A DNA stretch of 64,000 nucleotides, taken from positions 6,476,392 through 6,540,391 of the forward strand of contig RQOL01000616.1 in the NCBI GenBank assembly GCA_013076295.1. The letters are read 5' to 3'. The notes beneath the pieces were generated by a model. The model saw only the letters and a program-made list of their open reading frames with translations, had not been told where the DNA came from and searched no databases. The DNA is from Sanderia malayensis. Lineage: Eukaryota; Cnidaria; Scyphozoa; Semaeostomeae; Pelagiidae. A program made the translations under genes and the position numbers. Positions 56,727 to 64,000 of the stretch are shown here, piece after piece (the stretch's first letter is position 1; the number at the start of each line of letters is the position of its first letter).

Positions 56727-59505
56727 TGATGTTCGTACAGCCTTTCTTTGATAAGACTTTCTTAGATTTTACTTGTCTGTCTCTTAATGTTACGAAAATT
56801 TTCAGTAATATTGCCAGTGTCGCGCAAGATTTTATGGGCCCATTGAGAATGAATATTAGATATCCTAACAATATTTAGATAATTTTACGTGTCTCTTTGT
56901 TCTGTGTTTCTGCTGGCTGACATTGCGTGGTTTTTGTTTCCGTTGAAGGATTTACTTTAGAGGAAGGAAAGATGTGTCGAGTTTTTGAGTATGGTTTTGG
57001 GTAAAACGTATTTCCCTTTGTTGTGAAGTTGAAATGCTTGTCAGTCAACTCTCGATTTTATAGAACAAGTTCACACAAGAAAGGGACTTTCCATATAACA
57101 TGGACTGAAAGGTACTCTCTACTTGGTGTCCACCTCTTACAGAAGTCACCGCTCAGATGGAGTTAGCTTTATGTATTGAATTGCGACAGTTAAAATTTTC
57201 AAAAATGAATGAGATCTTATGTTGATGACGTCAGTGAAAAGGAATCTTTTGACACTCCGAATTGGAACGTCTGTTTCTTTAGTCAAACCACGCACGACAG
57301 CAACAACAACAATTAAAGCTGAATGAAAGAAGATTGGACAGGCCAGACCAGACACGGAATTATAATTTGTTGTTGTTTGAAGAAATGGGTGAATCCTGTC
57401 AAGAAGTTGCTTCATCTTATTTATATCATGATTAAAAGTAAAGAATAATGGAAGATATCAATCTGAAATCTATATTATATTTGGTCCTCGTGCTATTTGA
57501 GCTGCAAGGTAAGCATGTCGACTCAAAACATAACAGACCATACTCAGAACCAATTTTGGGCTCATTCCAATTTCGTCATGTCAACACTTTTGGTTTCATC
57601 CGGCTGTTATTGAAATGTTACTTTCTGTACCAAGAAGCCAATAATTTGCATTAATTACAGGCTTATTAGTTTGATATGGTTCACCCTTTGAATATTTTCA
57701 CGCCCGAATTGAACAAACCCAAATGTCATTGTATTTAGGCCTTTGTCAAAAACTTATTGACAATTAATGCTTCAGCGAACACAAATTTTGAGTAAATTTC
57801 CTACGCAATAAATACAAAAATTGTTGAACTGGTTTATAATACAACACATGATAAAAACAACTCAACATAATACGTAATATACAACAAACGTAAACTGACA
57901 ATAACAGGAAATTGTTTTGTTTTACACAAAACGAGACCTTGATTTACTGGTGCTCAATTGTGGATTTACGCGATTTATGCTCAACTTATCTCAAAAGCCA
58001 GAAGCTTGTTTGAAATTAAACATGATTAAGCAGCTACATAGATGGTTGAATAACGCTGACCCCGAAGTACGACGAGATTTGCTAGGAAAATCTACAAGAA
58101 TATAGAAAGGTTCTTACATCGTTTTAGTTTTCAATTGAGGGAAGGGAAGTTTATAATTAAATTCCAGACACCATGCGGACATATGATGAAATATTTGTCT
58201 CAAAAAGTTTGCAATACTGGCCCCACTAAACACGGGAGAACATAGCATGATTCAAGACTTAGCACATTGGCTCCATGCGGAGAGGCTTTTTTCTCTCCGT
58301 TGAATTTGTAAATCTCTTGAACAAAACATCTGCAATTTCTTTTATTTCATCCCGTCTTTTTCCAATCCAACATTGCATTCTATGCAATCTAATTAGTGTT
58401 CTTTCTAAACGCAAAACTATTCTAGATATAAGATAATGTATAGTTGTTCAAAGCAGTCAACAAAATTGCTCCTCTGATTTAACCTTTTGTTTGCGCATCA
58501 ATTCAAGTAATATATATTCTCACCATTTTGGTTTCCTTTCCTATTTGAATCCAATATGGCAGCAAGATGCTATAAGCTGCTTAGACATTTTGTTGTTTTT
58601 TAATCCATTGCATGTGTTGTCAAGTGATTTTGTTAGAGAACTGTCCATATTCTGTCATGATTTTGTAAAGCAGTTGTCTAGATTCATCATCTTTCTATAA
58701 TTGATTTGAAGAACATGTAGAGAGAATGGAGATTACAATTAAGAAGGTTATTGGTGGATTCTCTATTGACTGGTATTAACTCAATTTAATGGATGGAAAT
58801 ATTTTTTTGCAAATAAAATCCATTTTCTCTATTTCCTGGGATTAGTTTCATTGTTTGTATCCATTCATTTTTTAATTGTTATATTTGGCACTTTGACAAA
58901 TCAAATAAGAGAATTTTAATCCATTTATAATGTCTTGATGTTTTAAAATTCATTCAAATGAGCATGGACCGAGAAAGCATGAAGGGAAAACATCCACATC
59001 TCTTTGTTGTTTTTCATTACCACCCTTTTGTGATGAGATTTGAAGAACAATGAGCCTTTCTCTTAAAGAGGGTTTATTCTGCCAGATAAACTCTGTTTTA
59101 GAGAAGGGCTCATTTTTATGTGTATGCAAGTAATTAACTTTCTTAGTACTTAATTAAACTTAAATTAGATACCTGACATTGTTTTAGAGCACCTCAATGG
59201 TGAAATTTAAATTAAGCCATTTGAATTATTCAATGATAAGCAATTTTAATTTAATCAGAGAATTGTTGGCAATTTTATTAATGAAAGTAATAATTTTGTT
59301 AAATTATTGGAATTTATTAATGAGTGGGTGATTTTATTTATTTTCTAGCATTCATAAGATGTCAGAACAGTTTTCCAGAAGGTGATGGTATTTAAGTTTA
59401 ATTGTAATGTCATTTGTATTAACTGTAATAGATGTGATGCTTGGAAGTGCAGCTGATGGTTATGAATTTGTGGTAACTAATAGATAGATTTTCAAAATAA
59501 GATAT
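56727..59505. other. Intergenic AT-rich region up to the assembly gap
   Basis: No gene could be supported. A possible secreted-protein first exon (57448-57508) ends with a good donor, but the two acceptors checked run straight into stops. From about 58100 to 59500 the sequence is strongly AT-rich with no visible repeat structure. Confidence 0.5.
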
Positions 59506-59605
59506 NNNNNNNNNNNNNNNNNNNNNNNNNNNNNNNNNNNNNNNNNNNNNNNNNNNNNNNNNNNNNNNNNNNNNNNNNNNNNNNNNNNNNNNNNNNNNNN
59601 NNNNN
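59506..59605. other. Assembly gap (100 N)
   Basis: Exactly 100 unknown bases, the usual size for a scaffold gap of unknown length. Sequence left and right of it need not be neighbours in the genome. Confidence 0.99.
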
Positions 59606-59767
59606 TACGACATTTAATAATATATAGTAGGAGAAGAAATGGGCGTCCTGGCCCACCTGGCCCACGCATGCGCAGTAGAATGTGTTAAGATCGCGCATGC
59701 GCGAGAGTCTTCGAGAATTGAATAGAGCATGAACAGTAAAAAAATAATCGAAAACGACAGGTTGTGG

Positions 59768-60115
59768 AAAGTTAGTTTAAAGTTGCAAAACATCGCCAAA
59801 GCTGATAAAAAACCATAAAAAGCTTAATAACTAAAAAACGGTTTTGTTTATAAAAAGATTTTTTCAGCAATAAAAAGAAAATCTCTTGATTATATTGAAT
59901 GAATTGTTTCATATTTTTCATGCACTTATAAGATGATAGAAATTTGTTAAATAAATCGCAAGAAAACACAAAAATATCGAGGAACTGGCAAATTCATGTT
60001 CTCGGCTCGAGATTGAATTCAAAGAACCAATCAGAAACTTTCGATTGCGGCGTTCGAATGTACGCGTGAAATCTCTGTCATGAAAAAGCAGAAACTTCTA
60101 GAATCTGGAGTGATC
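59768..60115 (+). repeat. Direct repeat copy A (about 348 bp) with heat-shock element
   Basis: This is a long copy of a repeat found again at 61172-61314 and 61316-61664, all in the same orientation. It ends with GAAACTTCTAGAA (60091-60103), three alternating GAA/TTC units as in a heat-shock element, and carries a CCAATCAG box about 60 bp before it. Confidence 0.9.
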
Positions 60116-60147
60116 TAGAGAGTTTTTACAATTTATATTAGTAGAAT

Positions 60148-60270
60148 TTAGAAAAATGAGCCATAAATTTCCATCATACTAACTTTATTTTATAACAATT
60201 TTAAACGTAACATATGCAGTAAATTTTTCATCATACTAACTTTATTTTATAACAATTTTAAGCACAACAT
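60148..60270. repeat. Two-copy tandem repeat downstream of the acidic ORF
   Basis: The phrase CATCATACTAACTTTATTTT, followed by ATAACAATTTTAA, occurs twice about 60 bp apart. It lies just past the 3' end of the minus-strand ORF at 60328 and may belong to its 3' UTR. Confidence 0.8.
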
Positions 60271-60327
60271 GTGCGGCATGCAGTATTTGTATATAGACAT
60301 TTTTTCATCTTCTGATATAGACGTTTT

Positions 60328-61014
60328 TCATCTTGGGAATCTTCTTCTTTCTTCCGATATAGGCATTGTTTCATCTTCTGGATCTTCTTCTGCTATAGAC
60401 ATTTTTTCATCTTCTGAATCATCCGTCTCAGCATTTCGGAAAATTATGCCATAGCAATCACACTGAGCGAAACCATCCCATTCTCGACCACAATCACCAC
60501 AGATCGTTAACGTAGGAATTTCATCAGTGTACAATCCAGGAGTATAGCGATATAAGATGCATCTGTCCAGCCTATCATCTATCACCCCATATAGATTGAA
60601 AATGATTTCTTTTTTCCCCTCATCTAGACTGAGAAGAATTGAAGATTTTTCTTCAATCGTTAAAAATGGAGGATAGTAACCATATAACATATCCAACAAG
60701 TCTTTAAACAGGTAGACAAGTGTTGACCCAGATTCAAAATTTGACGCATCTCCATCTATTTCTTGCTCATCGGCATTCTCCCAGTGTCCTTCTTGTTCTT
60801 TGCGAAACATATGCCACGCACCATTCTTTAGAGGTTTTGCTGTATATGTACGTTGATCACCTCTGATGAATTGAACTAATGCTTCATAATACACATTTGT
60901 ATGAAACATTGGGGAAAACGGTAAACCCTCACTACAAAATGATGTAAAAAGAATTTCCACCTCATCAGTTTCTTCAATATCATCTAATGAGATTTTTGAT
61001 TCAAAATGATACAT
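60328..61014 (-). CDS. Acidic 228-residue protein with CxxC/CxC motif, function unknown
   Basis: I do not recognise a family. The protein starts MYHFESKISLDDIEETDEVE. Near the C-terminus ICGDCGREWDGFAQCDCYG (about residues 173-191) has four Cys (CxxC, then CxC) that could bind zinc. The last 35 residues are very acidic, with two copies of a DEKM/DETM-(S/P)I-(A/S)EE phrase. It has no membrane segment or signal peptide. A TATA box (61077-61086) and heat-shock-like elements (61109-61140) lie directly upstream, and HSE-bearing repeats surround it. It is the only rightmost-region gene on the minus strand, which would suit an early regulatory gene of a DNA virus; that is inference. Confidence 0.7.
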   Translation of the reverse strand: MYHFESKISLDDIEETDEVEILFTSFCSEGLPFSPMFHTNVYYEALVQFIRGDQRTYTAKPLKNGAWHMFRKEQEGHWENADEQEIDGDASNFESGSTLVYLFKDLLDMLYGYYPPFLTIEEKSSILLSLDEGKKEIIFNLYGVIDDRLDRCILYRYTPGLYTDEIPTLTICGDCGREWDGFAQCDCYGIIFRNAETDDSEDEKMSIAEEDPEDETMPISEERRRFPR

Positions 61015-61076
61015 CTTGACTAATTACTTCTTTCTTCTTCAACGATTTATAGTTAAATGAAATCTACTCGACTATC

Positions 61077-61086
61077 CTTTTATATA
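61077..61086 (-). promoter_or_regulatory. TATA box of the acidic CxxC gene
   Basis: On the minus strand this reads TATATAAAAG, 63 bp before the ATG at 61014; a start site near 61050 would leave a short leader. Confidence 0.75.
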
Positions 61087-61108
61087 AGTCTAAAGATGTT
61101 CCACTAGT

Positions 61109-61140
61109 TTCCAGAAGCAGAAGCTTCCAGAAGTTTCCAG
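61109..61140 (-). promoter_or_regulatory. Heat-shock element cluster
   Basis: The plus strand reads TTCCAGAAGCAGAAGCTTCC then AGAAGTTTCC. It contains GAA-nn-TTC-nn-GAA-nn-TTC in exact 5-bp phase plus an extra TTC-nn-GAA. This is the HSF binding pattern, about 22 bp upstream of the TATA box of the minus-strand gene. Confidence 0.7.
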
Positions 61141-61171
61141 GAGCTATCAACCAATCAGATCACAGGGACTT

Positions 61172-61314
61172 ACACAAAAATATCGAGGAACTGGCAATTA
61201 AACGTTCTCGGCTCGAGATTGAATTCAAAGAGCCAATCAGAAACTTTAGAATGCGGCGTTCGAATGTACGCGGCAAATCTCTGTCATGAGAAATCAGAAA
61301 CTTCTAGAATCTGG
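61172..61314 (+). repeat. Direct repeat copy B (3' part only) with heat-shock element
   Basis: It matches the last 143 bp or so of copies A and C, from ACACAAAAATATCGAGGAAC to the HSE (61297-61309). Copy C follows after one base. Confidence 0.9.
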
Positions 61315-61315
61315 T

Positions 61316-61664
61316 AAAGTTAGTTTGAAGTTGCAAAACATCGCCAAAGCTGATAAAAAAACCATAAAAAGCTTAATAACTAAAAAACGGTTTTGTTTAT
61401 GAAAAAGATTTTTGCAGCAATAAAAAGAAAATCTCTTGATTATATTGAATGAATTATTTCCTATTTTTCATGCACTTATAAGATGATAAGAATTTGTTAA
61501 ATAAATCGCAAGAAAACACAAAAATATCGAGGAACTGGCAAATTCACGTTCTCGGCTCGAGATTGAATTCAAAGAACCAATCAGAAACTTTCGAATGCGA
61601 CGTTCGAATGTACGCGGCAAGTCTCTGTCATGAGAAAGCAGAAACTTCTGGAATCTGGAATGAT
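61316..61664 (+). repeat. Direct repeat copy C (about 349 bp) with heat-shock element
   Basis: Full-length copy, nearly identical to copy A. Its HSE version (GAAACTTCTGGAATCTGGAA, 61641-61660) is extended. It lies upstream of the plus-strand acidic ORF at 61811 and could be its promoter. Confidence 0.9.
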
Positions 61665-61810
61665 ATTCAAACACCTCGGACATTCAAAAAGTAAGTTGCA
61701 TTTTTTTTTGCTTCAAATCTTTTTTATCCTTACAGCTTTATTTGGAATTAATTCATAATATTAGTGATTATGGTTCGTTTATTTCAGAGTACATACACTA
61801 ACTATTGAAA

Positions 61811-62020
61811 ATGAATACATTAACTGTCGAAAATGGGGCATTAATTGCGTTTGAATGTCCGGGGTGTTGGGCACTATTGCCGTTCTTGGGCATAAGTCAC
61901 CGATGCCCTGGTGATGATGACGATTTTGAAGATGATGATTTCGAAGATGATGATGATGAAGTAATAATGAAGATTTTCAACCACGCATTGAGGGATGAAA
62001 CTATACGAAAAAATATATAA
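61811..62020 (+). CDS. Small acidic protein with CxxC motif (69 aa), function unknown
   Basis: The residues FECPGCWALLPFLGISHRCP hold three Cys and one His that could make a small metal site. A run of about 15 Asp/Glu-rich residues (DDDDFEDDDFEDDDDE) and a short basic end follow. Start chosen at the ATG at 61811. A possible 5' UTR intron (donor AAG|GTAAGT-like at 61690, acceptor TTTATTTCAG at 61787) lies upstream, after the HSE of repeat copy C. The CxxC-plus-acidic layout recalls small DNA-virus regulatory proteins, but there is no recognisable homology. Confidence 0.5.
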   Translation: MNTLTVENGALIAFECPGCWALLPFLGISHRCPGDDDDFEDDDFEDDDDEVIMKIFNHALRDETIRKNI

Positions 62021-62282
62021 TAAGTGATGATAATGATGAAGAGGATAATAATGATGATGATGTTAATGATGAAGAATAATTTAATAATGTTAAAAATGAT
62101 AATAGAGAAAAAATATCACTGTGTGTATTCTTATATGCTTCTACCTCTCCACTGCGCAAGCATCACTTTATGACTCGAACCTTCTTTGAATGATTACATA
62201 ATCTTCATTCGAATTGGCATACCTTAATCAGGTGGGCTAGAACCGACCTCTTAACTGCGCATGCGCCGGATTTAGAGTAATC

Positions 62283-62290
62283 TATAAAAA
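62283..62290 (+). promoter_or_regulatory. TATA box upstream of the BCL-2-like ORF
   Basis: TATAAAAA, about 150 bp before the ATG at 62431 and 41 bp before a short out-of-frame ATG at 62324. A GCGCATGCGC palindrome lies just upstream (about 62259-62268). Confidence 0.55.
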
Positions 62291-62430
62291 CGATCGATTT
62301 CACCTATTATCTCAGTAGCAAAGATGTTGTTAACATTAGCACACATTATAATTAATGACTTTAGGTCATTTCTGCAAAGAACAAAAAAGATTTGCTCTTG
62401 GTCTATTTGAAGGAACATTTTAGAGATGTA

Positions 62431-62853
62431 ATGGGCATTAATACAAAGGTTCAAGTTCGACGCATATATCTTGGGAAAGTATACAAGAATTTACACAAGT
62501 TTATGGGATTTGCTCGAATAAGCGTTAATCTTGGAAATCTACCACAAGCAAAGGATGCTGAAGATGGGTTGCTGATTGAAGAATCTCCGGTGAATGAAGA
62601 TGGATGGAAAGACAGGATCAATGACACCTTGAAAACACTATTCAATGAAAGTTTTTCAGATGGAAATGGAAACTTGGGAAGGTTTGCTGTGATACTCCTT
62701 TGGATAGAGAAGCAAATTATCTATCATCACACAAAGAAACAATACAACATTAGTAGTTTATGGGTGGATTGTTTACTTTATAACATTAAATATGATTGTG
62801 TTCTTAGAGAATGGGGAGATGTTGAAATTACACAAAATGATATCCTCATGTAA
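62431..62853 (+). CDS. BCL-2-like protein (putative viral anti-apoptotic homologue)
   Basis: From the first in-frame ATG the protein has 140 residues; the open frame reaches a little further upstream (stop at 62362) without another ATG. Residues about 74-88 (SFSDGNGNLGRFAVI) match the BH1 pattern F-x-D-G-x-N-x-G-R, the signature of the BCL-2 fold. A later REWGDVEI (about residue 129) may be the BH2 remnant. The length fits compact viral BCL-2 proteins, which block BAX/BAK-type death effectors at mitochondria. No C-terminal membrane anchor is seen. The N-terminal part could lie in another frame from the ATG at 62324, through a splice or frameshift, so the start is uncertain. It lies 58 bp before the small basic ORF. 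Confidence 0.6.
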   Translation: MGINTKVQVRRIYLGKVYKNLHKFMGFARISVNLGNLPQAKDAEDGLLIEESPVNEDGWKDRINDTLKTLFNESFSDGNGNLGRFAVILLWIEKQIIYHHTKKQYNISSLWVDCLLYNIKYDCVLREWGDVEITQNDILM

Positions 62854-62882
62854 ATGCGTGTTTTTATTTGTATGCATGGGTC

Positions 62883-62891
62883 TATATAAGG
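62883..62891 (+). promoter_or_regulatory. TATA box of the basic-protein genes
   Basis: TATATAAGG, 28 bp before the ATG of the 32-residue ORF; it would serve that ORF and the basic proteins just downstream. Confidence 0.65.
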
Positions 62892-62910
62892 AATCTGCAT
62901 CATTACAATA

Positions 62911-63009
62911 ATGAAAATGGCACAATGTCGGAGGGCAATGCACGCATTCATTAAACAGCTTTTTCGTCTTAAATTTCTTATAAAAACAATGCATTTACCT
63001 CATAAATAA
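62911..63009 (+). CDS. Tiny basic ORF (32 aa), hypothetical
   Basis: Starts MKMAQCRRAM and ends only 2 bases before the next ATG (63012). It is rich in Lys/Arg and hydrophobic residues and could form an amphipathic helix. It may be a leader ORF rather than a gene. Confidence 0.35.
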   Translation: MKMAQCRRAMHAFIKQLFRLKFLIKTMHLPHK

Positions 63010-63011
63010 AG

Positions 63012-63290
63012 ATGGGTAAGCGCAAGAGACAGAGTAGAAAGAAACGGCTCACTAAGAGAATTAGGGGTAAAGGTCTTTTTAAAAACATACAAAATTGGGT
63101 TGTGAAAACAGCTATTGCGGCAACACCACTACCAGGATTACAGCGAGAGTTGAAACCAACAATATGGAAAAAGGGTTGGAAAAAACCAAAACCCCTACAA
63201 TTCATCCCTAGGGAATTTTGGAGAGCTGCCGGAGTACCGAAAAAACAACGCGATAAGTGGGCATATGCAGATGAAGAATTTAAGAAATAG
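63012..63290 (+). CDS. Basic virion-core-like protein with adenain site (92 aa)
   Basis: The first 20 residues are almost all Lys/Arg (starts MGKRKRQSRKKRLTKR). They end in IRGK|G at residues 17-21, an exact match to the adenovirus protease consensus (M/I/L)-x-G-x|G. The product after cleavage would begin GLFKNIQNWVVKTAI, an amphipathic helix like those of membrane-active or capsid-cementing viral peptides. The rest is Pro/Lys/Trp-rich. I cannot assign a precise family; a core (pVII/pX) or pVI-like role is inferred from composition and the site. It is spaced 43 bp from the next basic gene, with the same orientation. Confidence 0.6.
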   Translation: MGKRKRQSRKKRLTKRIRGKGLFKNIQNWVVKTAIAATPLPGLQRELKPTIWKKGWKKPKPLQFIPREFWRAAGVPKKQRDKWAYADEEFKK

Positions 63291-63333
63291 ATTATAAAAG
63301 AAGGAAGAACGCTTTAATAGCTATAATATAATC

Positions 63334-63762
63334 ATGGCTAGTATAGCAGCAAGTGTTGTAGCGTCAATGCTGATAGACGATGTGTTGAAGGATGATGGTG
63401 GAGTTGAAGCGACTAAACTAATGACGGGTGAAGGAAAGTATAAAAGGGATAGAATACGAAAAGGAGAGAGGAAATCAACAAACATGGGTTCCGCAATAGC
63501 ACGGGTAGCAGCTAGGCAAGCTATTAAACAAGCTGTAAGACAGGGTGGAAGAGCGATAGCAAAACGAGTTAGTAAACAAGCTGTTAAGAAGATGGCATTG
63601 AGAGGTGCTAAGAAAGCTGCAAAAGGTGGAGCAATCGTTGCAGCTGGATATGGTTTAGACACAGCTATGAGGAAAATGCAAGGCGGCCGAAAGCGGAGGA
63701 TGCGTAAGAAGCGGAAGAAGCATATGAAAGGTAGACGAAGTGGGACTAGATCTATAAAATAG
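63334..63762 (+). CDS. Basic protein with two adenain-type sites, pX/pVI-like (142 aa)
   Basis: A hydrophobic N-terminus (ASIAASVVASMLIDDVL) is followed by MTGE|G (residues 30-34), fitting (M/I/L)-x-G-x|G. Then comes a long Ala/Lys/Arg-rich helical part with repeats of a KQAVKK/RQAIKQ type, and a glycine-rich hydrophobic stretch (KGGAIVAAGYGLDTA). MQGG|R (115-119) fits the second consensus (M/I/L)-x-G-G|x; the tail after it is nearly pure Lys/Arg. Core proteins of adenoviruses and adintoviruses combine DNA-condensing basic runs, hydrophobic patches and protease sites in this way. No sequence identity to a named protein is claimed. Confidence 0.62.
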   Translation: MASIAASVVASMLIDDVLKDDGGVEATKLMTGEGKYKRDRIRKGERKSTNMGSAIARVAARQAIKQAVRQGGRAIAKRVSKQAVKKMALRGAKKAAKGGAIVAAGYGLDTAMRKMQGGRKRRMRKKRKKHMKGRRSGTRSIK

Positions 63763-63885
63763 CAAGAGTAAGAACCTAACATTTTTAAATGAACAAAATT
63801 GAAAGAAATAGATGAACAAATCTCAGACAAAAAGCTCATTTCCAATAAGAAGTTCGTGGAGATAGGAGCTCGAGAATAATTCATA

Positions 63886-64000
63886 ATGAATCGAGTATAC
63901 AGAATTAATGTTGATGAAGTAGAAAGAAAGATGCTGCATTCTATTTTAAAGTCAGAAGGTGAAGTTGACTGTATAAACAAGGCAAATTTAGAGGATGCTT
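63886..64000 (+). CDS. Partial ORF at the window edge, function unknown
   Basis: An ATG at 63886 opens a frame that runs off the right end after 38 codons (starts MNRVYRINVDEVERKMLHSI). Spacing and orientation match the preceding basic genes, so it probably belongs to the same unit. Too short to assign. Confidence 0.55.
   Translation, partial: MNRVYRINVDEVERKMLHSILKSEGEVDCINKANLEDA

Larger units (their letters stand above)
59606..64000. mobile_element. Putative endogenous adenovirus/adintovirus/Polinton-like DNA element (partial)
   Basis: This region differs from the rest of the window: closely spaced short ORFs without obvious coding introns, local TATA boxes, basic proteins with adenain-type cleavage sites, a BCL-2-like ORF and acidic CxxC proteins. 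Adintoviruses and Polintons are known to encode adenovirus-type protease and core-like proteins, and some carry BCL-2 homologues. No DNA polymerase, integrase, ATPase, protease or capsid gene is seen here; they would be expected beyond 64000. No terminal inverted repeat was found, so the boundary is unknown. Confidence 0.55.

Noticed and set aside
57448..57654. ORF starting with a hydrophobic, signal-peptide-like stretch and a GTAAGC donor
   Set aside because: The two nearby acceptors tested (near 57661 and 57911) lead to an early stop in the required phase, and the sequence matches no family I know.
57917..58105. ORF with a possible acceptor upstream and a plausible peptide
   Set aside because: No matching upstream exon phase and no recognisable domain; left unannotated.
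63321..63980. 219-residue hydrophobic ORF on the minus strand
   Set aside because: It is the reverse complement of the Lys/Arg/Ala-rich basic protein; such codons read as hydrophobic residues on the other strand.

Overview
The window comes from an intron-rich, AT-rich animal nuclear genome. The protein-coding genes are standard metazoan housekeeping and signalling genes, split by canonical GT-AG introns. The introns carry many short terminal-inverted-repeat elements of a kind common in cnidarian, sponge and other marine invertebrate genomes. I cannot name the species; a non-bilaterian or other marine invertebrate fits best.

Layout. 1-4826 (minus): the 5' part of a CCDC66-like gene with several tiny exons, running off the left edge. 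5612-12510 (plus): CWH43/PGAP2IP, 13 exons. 12511-14845: intergenic, with a hAT-like non-autonomous element. 14846-15463 (minus): a short ZCCHC24-like 3CxxC zinc-finger gene. 16778-20652 (minus): RFC3, 9 exons, with one GC-AG intron and a tRNA-derived SINE in an intron. 21094-42202 (plus): coronin-7 (CORO7/POD1), 30 exons, starting 441 bp from RFC3 in divergent orientation. 44912-48619 (minus): an intronless 1235-residue transmembrane adenylyl cyclase of the ADCY9 type. 50035-56726 (plus): RPN1 (ribophorin I), 10 exons. 56727-59505: no gene recognised. 59506-59605: a 100-N assembly gap. 59606-64000: a region unlike the rest.

Two parts stand out. First, intron 23 of coronin-7 holds a head-to-tail array of 32 tRNA-His(GTG) units plus a truncated one, at a 142-bp period and in the same sense as the host gene. 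Intron 25 of the same gene holds about 3.4 kb of a 61-bp minisatellite with higher-order structure. Second, the sequence right of the gap has compact, intron-poor small ORFs with their own TATA boxes. It includes two highly basic proteins with exact matches to the adenovirus-type (adenain) protease cleavage consensus, a protein with a BCL-2 BH1-like motif, and acidic CxxC proteins. One of these acidic genes sits behind a near-ideal heat-shock-element plus TATA promoter, and HSE-bearing direct repeats flank it. I read this as the edge of an endogenous adenovirus/adintovirus/Polinton-like DNA element. No polymerase, integrase or capsid gene is visible in the window, so this remains an inference.

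The cellular genes do not form a pathway. CWH43 (GPI-lipid remodelling) and RPN1 (N-glycosylation) act in the secretory pathway, CORO7 acts in Golgi/actin trafficking, RFC3 in DNA replication, and the cyclase in cAMP signalling.
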